Positions 7,208 through 9,987 of a stretch of 9,987 nt of DNA are shown piece after piece. Both the position numbers and the translations under genes were made by a program. This stretch comes from Draconibacterium orientale (lineage in GTDB: Bacteria > Bacteroidota > Bacteroidia > Bacteroidales > UBA12170). Location: assembly GCA_020718315.1 (NCBI GenBank), contig DYSK01000081.1:1-9987 (forward strand). The letters run 5' to 3'. Numbering within the stretch: the stretch's first letter is position 1; the number at the start of each line of letters is the position of its first letter. A model generated the notes under the pieces. The model had not been told where the DNA came from and made no database searches. It saw nothing but the letters and a program-made list of their open reading frames with translations.

Positions 7208-7783
7208 ATGATGAAAAAAATTGCAAGATTGGATTATCCAATCAATCACCTCAGCCAAAACCGGTGGAGTCCAAGGGCTTTTGATTCCAAGCCGGTCGAA
7301 AAAGAAAAACTGCGTAGCATTTTTGAAGCGGCTCGCTGGTCTGCTTCGGCGTACAACGATCAGCCTTGGCGATTTTTAGTTGCCTTTCGTGGCGACGAAA
7401 ATTTTGAAAAAATTTTCCAAACCTTGGTGGTGTTTAATAAAAACTGGGCAGCAAAAGCTCCAGTATTGATTTTAAACTGTTATCAAACACAGTTTAAACA
7501 CAATGGAACCACACACACCACTGCACAGTACGATTTGGGGCAGGCTGTTGCCAGCTATTCGCTCGAAGCACTGAATCAAGGTCTTTATGTCCATCAAATG
7601 ACAGGTTTTGATGCCGGCTTGGCAAACAATTTGTTCGGTTTTGTTAATCAAACCAAAGCATTTAGTATTTCTGCATTGGGTTATTTAGGAAATGCAGCCG
7701 AACTGTCCGAAGATTTTCTGAAAATGGAAATGGCAGAGCGCCAAAGAATGAATCAACAAGAATTTCTGCTTAATAAATTTTAA
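7208..7783 (+). CDS. Nitroreductase-family flavoprotein (191 aa)
   Basis: Cytoplasmic FMN-dependent NAD(P)H oxidoreductase of the nitroreductase fold, a family reducing nitro compounds, quinones or activated double bonds as a homodimer. The N-terminal NRWSPRAFDSKPV (18-30) carries the Arg-Ser-x-Arg phosphate-binding pattern for FMN. AARWSASAYNDQPWRF (41-56) is the family's second flavin-contact region, with QPWRF fully conserved. The segment YDLGQAVASYSLEALNQGLYVHQM (108-131) forms the dimer-core helix, and ALGYLG (156-161) is the usual C-terminal strand. The length is normal for the short subfamily. The gene begins 5 bases after the kinase stop, so it is probably third in the two-component operon. 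Two ATGs (7208 and 7211) are possible and give proteins one residue apart. The actual substrate cannot be inferred. Confidence 0.9.
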   Translation: MMKKIARLDYPINHLSQNRWSPRAFDSKPVEKEKLRSIFEAARWSASAYNDQPWRFLVAFRGDENFEKIFQTLVVFNKNWAAKAPVLILNCYQTQFKHNGTTHTTAQYDLGQAVASYSLEALNQGLYVHQMTGFDAGLANNLFGFVNQTKAFSISALGYLGNAAELSEDFLKMEMAERQRMNQQEFLLNKF

Positions 7784-7787
7784 ACAT

Positions 7788-7803
7788 AAAAAATGCATTT
7801 TTT
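7788..7803. repeat. A/T-rich perfect palindrome after the nitroreductase gene
   Basis: AAAAAATGCATTTTTT is a 16-base perfect palindrome lying 4 bases after the stop codon. As RNA it can only form six A-U pairs around a TGCA loop, ending in a U run. It may serve as a weak terminator of the two-component operon, but it lacks a GC stem and the call is tentative. Confidence 0.3.
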
Positions 7804-7836
7804 CATGTCGAATGGATTAATTGTTTTGTTAAAGGC

Positions 7837-7844
7837 TAAATTTG
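7837..7844 (+). promoter_or_regulatory. Predicted -7 element for the M28 lipoprotein gene
   Basis: TAAATTTG matches the Bacteroidetes -7 motif TAnnTTTG exactly and lies 53 bases before the start codon at 7898. The expected -33 region, around 7814, has no TTTG, so only half of the promoter is supported. It would give a leader of roughly 45-50 bases and an independent transcript for the lipoprotein gene. Confidence 0.42.
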
Positions 7845-7897
7845 CAATCGATTCTTAAAATTTTGTTATGGTATTCTTAATCTAAAGATAAATAAAC

Positions 7898-8908
7898 ATG
7901 AGCTATAAAAATTTTTTCACGGCACTGCTTCCTCTGGTTTTCTTCTTTTTTTCCTGCGAAAATGGGAAAAATGCACAAAAAACTGCGAGCGAATTGACAT
8001 CAAATAAAGAAAATGAAATTATAGTACCACCTTTCAATGCCGATTCTGCTTATGCTTATGTTGCCGCGCAAACCAGCTTTGGCCCTCGTGTTCCCAATAC
8101 GGCGGCACATCAGAAATGTGCTCTTTACCTGCAAAACAAACTCAGTGGATATGCTGATACGGTAATGGTTCAGGAATTTCAGATGCGTGCTTTTGATGGG
8201 ACAATTTTGAACGGGAAAAATATTATTGCCAGTTTTAATCCTCAAAATCAGAAAAGAATATTTCTATCAGCTCATTGGGATTCGCGTCCTTTTGCCGATC
8301 ATGATCCGGATGCAGCCAATCATAAAACGCCCATTGATGGCGCAAACGATGGCGGTAGTGGAGTAGGAGTATTGATCGAATTGGCGCGTCTTCTGCAGAT
8401 TCAAAAAGCCAAAATTGGCGTGGATATAATTCTCTTTGATTTGGAAGATTACGGAACACCTGAATTTGCACCAAGGACTGCAAATTCTGAAAATACCTGG
8501 GCTTTGGGTTCTCAATATTGGTCGCTCAATCCTCATTATCCCAACTACAATGCTCAATACGGGATTTTGTTGGATATGGTTGGAGCAAAGAATGCCGTTT
8601 TTCGCATGGAATATTTTTCGATGCTTTACGCTCCTCAGATAGTTAAAGATGTATGGAAAACAGCAGCAACGCTCGGATTCTCCGATTATTTTTTATTAGA
8701 AAATGGTTCGTCGGTTTTGGACGATCATTATTTTATAAATCGAAACAGCCAGATTCCAACAATCGATATCATTCAACACGACTCAAAAACGGCATCCGGA
8801 TTCTACGAACATTGGCATACATTGAATGATAATCTTCAAAATATCGACAAAGAAACATTGAATGCTGTGGGGCAGGTTGTTACACAAGTTGTTTATCAGG
8901 AAAAATAA
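7898..8908 (+). CDS. M28-family lipoprotein, probable glutaminyl-peptide cyclotransferase (336 aa)
   Basis: Zinc-dependent, cell-envelope enzyme of the M28/glutaminyl cyclase superfamily. It probably converts N-terminal glutamine of exported proteins to pyroglutamate; an aminopeptidase role is the alternative. Residues 1-19 form a lipoprotein signal peptide (hydrophobic LLPLVFFFFS) with lipidated Cys20. Residues after the cysteine (ENGKN) are not a clear surface-export signal, so a periplasm-facing location is likely. Active-site landmarks are AHWDSRP (125-131, His126 and Asp128), GANDGGSG (148-155, zinc ligand Asp151), FDLEDYG (180-186, catalytic Glu183 and metal ligand Asp184), LLDMVGA (224-230, Asp226) and EHWHTLND (304-311, zinc ligand His307 beside Trp306). 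The Trp-His and LLDMVG features favour cyclotransferase over peptidase. In several Bacteroidota after signal-peptide cleavage many exported proteins begin with Gln, which makes such enzymes important there. It is flanked by its own spacers and is probably monocistronic. Confidence 0.85.
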   Translation: MSYKNFFTALLPLVFFFFSCENGKNAQKTASELTSNKENEIIVPPFNADSAYAYVAAQTSFGPRVPNTAAHQKCALYLQNKLSGYADTVMVQEFQMRAFDGTILNGKNIIASFNPQNQKRIFLSAHWDSRPFADHDPDAANHKTPIDGANDGGSGVGVLIELARLLQIQKAKIGVDIILFDLEDYGTPEFAPRTANSENTWALGSQYWSLNPHYPNYNAQYGILLDMVGAKNAVFRMEYFSMLYAPQIVKDVWKTAATLGFSDYFLLENGSSVLDDHYFINRNSQIPTIDIIQHDSKTASGFYEHWHTLNDNLQNIDKETLNAVGQVVTQVVYQEK

Positions 8909-8909
8909 A

Positions 8910-8926
8910 TTCAAATGGTGTTTGAA
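8910..8926. repeat. Short inverted repeat after the M28 lipoprotein gene
   Basis: TTCAAA (8910-8915) and TTTGAA (8921-8926) form a perfect 6-base inverted repeat with a TGGTG loop, starting one base after the stop codon. It is not followed by a T tract, so a terminator role is doubtful. A further palindrome AAACCGGTTT lies at 8946-8955. Confidence 0.25.
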
Positions 8927-8982
8927 AGAATGAAAATTTATGTTGAAACCGGTTTTAGATATTTTTTTTCACTTTCGGACAA

Positions 8983-8990
8983 TAATTTTG
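8983..8990 (+). promoter_or_regulatory. Predicted -7 element for the seven-helix protein gene
   Basis: TAATTTTG is an exact TAnnTTTG match 40 bases before the start codon at 9031. The upstream -33 position is a T-rich run without a clear TTTG. It would give a leader of about 35 bases and suggests that the membrane protein gene has its own transcript. Confidence 0.42.
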
Positions 8991-9030
8991 TATTTTCGCT
9001 TTCGTAAAATTTCTTTCAAATAAAACAAAG

Positions 9031-9753
9031 ATGAATCCCTATTCTCCTTATCTGGCAATCCTTACAGGACTGATAGAATTAGCTGCGTTTATTTATTTTT
9101 TTATGCTTTTTAAGCAGAGCGAAAGCAGTTTGAAAAGCCTGATTGCCATTTTGTTTTTTCTTGCAGGATACCAATTGCTCGAAGCATTCAATTGTATGTT
9201 TCCGGGTCATCCTTTTTTAGTGCGCTTGTCTTTTGCCGATATTACAATGTTGCCCGCTTTGGGTGTTTATTTTGCCTATTTGAGCGCCCCGACCGAAAAA
9301 AAGATTCAACGTTATATTACTTTTGTTTTCCTCGGAAGTGCCCTTTTCTTTATTACTTATTTTCTATCAAAACCAACTTCAGCCGTATTGATTAGCTGCC
9401 AGCAATTTTTCGCCACATACAGCCACCCCGATGCGATCTATAAATATTATGGACTTTATTATCAGTTGGGCATGTTCACAATGCTTTTGATGGCTGTGCG
9501 CAATTTGGTTTATACCAACGATCTATTTAAACGAAAAATCATCGGCGATTTTATCATTGGTTCCGTTTTGTTTATTATTCCAAGTATTTTAATTTCCGCC
9601 TTTGTACCGCAGTATCAGGGATCAATGCCGTCGGTAATGTGTCATATTGCACTCCTTTTGAGCGTGTTTATCATCAACACTTTGGTGCGCGAGAAAAAAC
9701 TACGAAATGTTTCTTTGGGAGTAGAAATAGAACTCCTAAACATTCGCTTATAG
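9031..9753 (+). CDS. Seven-transmembrane protein of unknown function (240 aa)
   Basis: I cannot assign a function. The protein is strongly hydrophobic, with seven likely membrane helices near residues 9-27, 36-57, 68-86, 95-113, 139-158, 169-191 and 200-218, and a short polar C-terminal tail. There is no cleavable signal peptide. Loops are short except the fourth (about 114-138), which holds KPTSAVLISCQQ and an aromatic-rich stretch up to YKYYGLYYQ. A YQLLEAFNCM stretch at about 47-56 and a PALGVYF stretch at 75-81 give the protein some resemblance to the 7TM sensing regions found at the N-terminus of some histidine kinases, but here no kinase or cyclase domain follows. That similarity is an impression from topology, not a match. 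The gene stands alone between a predicted promoter and the pepD leader. The ATG at 9031 follows an A-rich leader typical of this genome. Confidence 0.8.
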   Translation: MNPYSPYLAILTGLIELAAFIYFFMLFKQSESSLKSLIAILFFLAGYQLLEAFNCMFPGHPFLVRLSFADITMLPALGVYFAYLSAPTEKKIQRYITFVFLGSALFFITYFLSKPTSAVLISCQQFFATYSHPDAIYKYYGLYYQLGMFTMLLMAVRNLVYTNDLFKRKIIGDFIIGSVLFIIPSILISAFVPQYQGSMPSVMCHIALLLSVFIINTLVREKKLRNVSLGVEIELLNIRL

Positions 9754-9881
9754 TCGTCATGATATCACGAATTCTTTTTTAAGAAACTTTAATGGTTTAT
9801 CAATGTTCTGCTTAGCCTCTTTGCCAAATTTATCCTAAATTAGCGCATCAATTCGAATCAATAAATTTAAAACATAAACTC

Positions 9882-9987
9882 ATGAGTAAAGAAATATTAA
9901 ATCTCGAACCTAAAGCAATTTGGAAACATTTTTATAGTCTGACCCAAATTCCCCGTCCTTCGAAACACGAAGAGGCAATTCAGGATT
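9882..9987 (+). CDS. pepD: Aminoacyl-histidine dipeptidase (PepD), 3'-truncated
   Basis: Only the first 35 codons are in the window. The sequence begins MSKEILNLEPKAIWKHFYSL and continues TQIPRPSKHEEAIQ. This matches the start of cytosolic Xaa-His dipeptidases (peptidase D, M20 family), where the IPRPSxHEE stretch is characteristic. The enzyme cleaves carnosine-type and other dipeptides using two zinc ions, but all metal-binding residues lie beyond the window end. The 128-base spacer upstream (9754-9881) holds a weak hairpin at 9772-9785 (TTCTT/AAGAA) and no exact TAnnTTTG; the nearest approach is TAAATTAG at 9836-9843. The start has no Shine-Dalgarno motif, as with its neighbours. Confidence 0.82.
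   Translation, partial: MSKEILNLEPKAIWKHFYSLTQIPRPSKHEEAIQD

Noticed and set aside
9772..9785. TTCTT-TTTT-AAGAA hairpin as terminator of the seven-helix gene
   Set aside because: Five weak pairs, no GC stem and no trailing T tract. It is likely chance in AT-rich sequence.
1..9987. CRISPR arrays, tRNA or rRNA genes, insertion sequences, prophage genes
   Set aside because: No spaced repeats, cloverleaf-like segments, transposase or integrase frames, or terminal inverted repeats with target duplications were seen. Coding is dense and of ordinary chromosomal character.

Overview
The window reads as an ordinary chromosomal segment of a Bacteroidota (Bacteroidetes) bacterium. This rests on low-to-moderate GC, A-rich leaders without Shine-Dalgarno motifs before almost every gene, two exact copies of the Bacteroidetes -7 promoter motif TAnnTTTG in front of plus-strand genes plus a full -33/-7 pair upstream of the ABC operon, and protein types common in that phylum: 800-residue FtsX-type permeases, NtrC-like regulators with a GAFTDA loop, and a glutaminyl-cyclase-like lipoprotein. 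No RNA gene, CRISPR array, insertion sequence or prophage gene was seen, and composition looks even throughout.

Layout. Positions 2-673 hold the 3' part of a CCG-domain iron-sulfur protein. It converges on a minus-strand ABC operon (4183 back to 756), with a strong bidirectional terminator between them. In transcription order the operon encodes a LolD/MacB-type ATPase, an unrecognised 88-residue protein and an 815-residue permease, all closely spaced. A 303-base divergent spacer (4184-4486) separates it from a plus-strand operon: NtrC-family response regulator, membrane histidine kinase (11-base overlap) and nitroreductase (5-base gap). Three separately transcribed genes follow: a lipoprotein of the M28/glutaminyl cyclase family, a seven-helix membrane protein of unknown function, and the first 35 codons of pepD.

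How the genes may work together. The kinase and regulator are almost certainly a cognate pair. Their divergent position next to the ABC operon suggests they control the transporter, which would move a substrate out of, or extract one from, the inner membrane. This is inference from gene order. The spacer lacks a GG-N10-GC sigma-54 signature and instead carries a good housekeeping-type promoter for the ABC operon, so the link is not proven. The nitroreductase may belong to the same response.

Points most worth a second look are the replacement of the first cysteine cluster by aspartates in the iron-sulfur protein, the 88-residue protein inside the ABC operon, the GAFTDA variant together with the absent sigma-54 site, the inverted repeat in the divergent spacer, and the orphan seven-helix protein. 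I did not find a convincing wholly new system.
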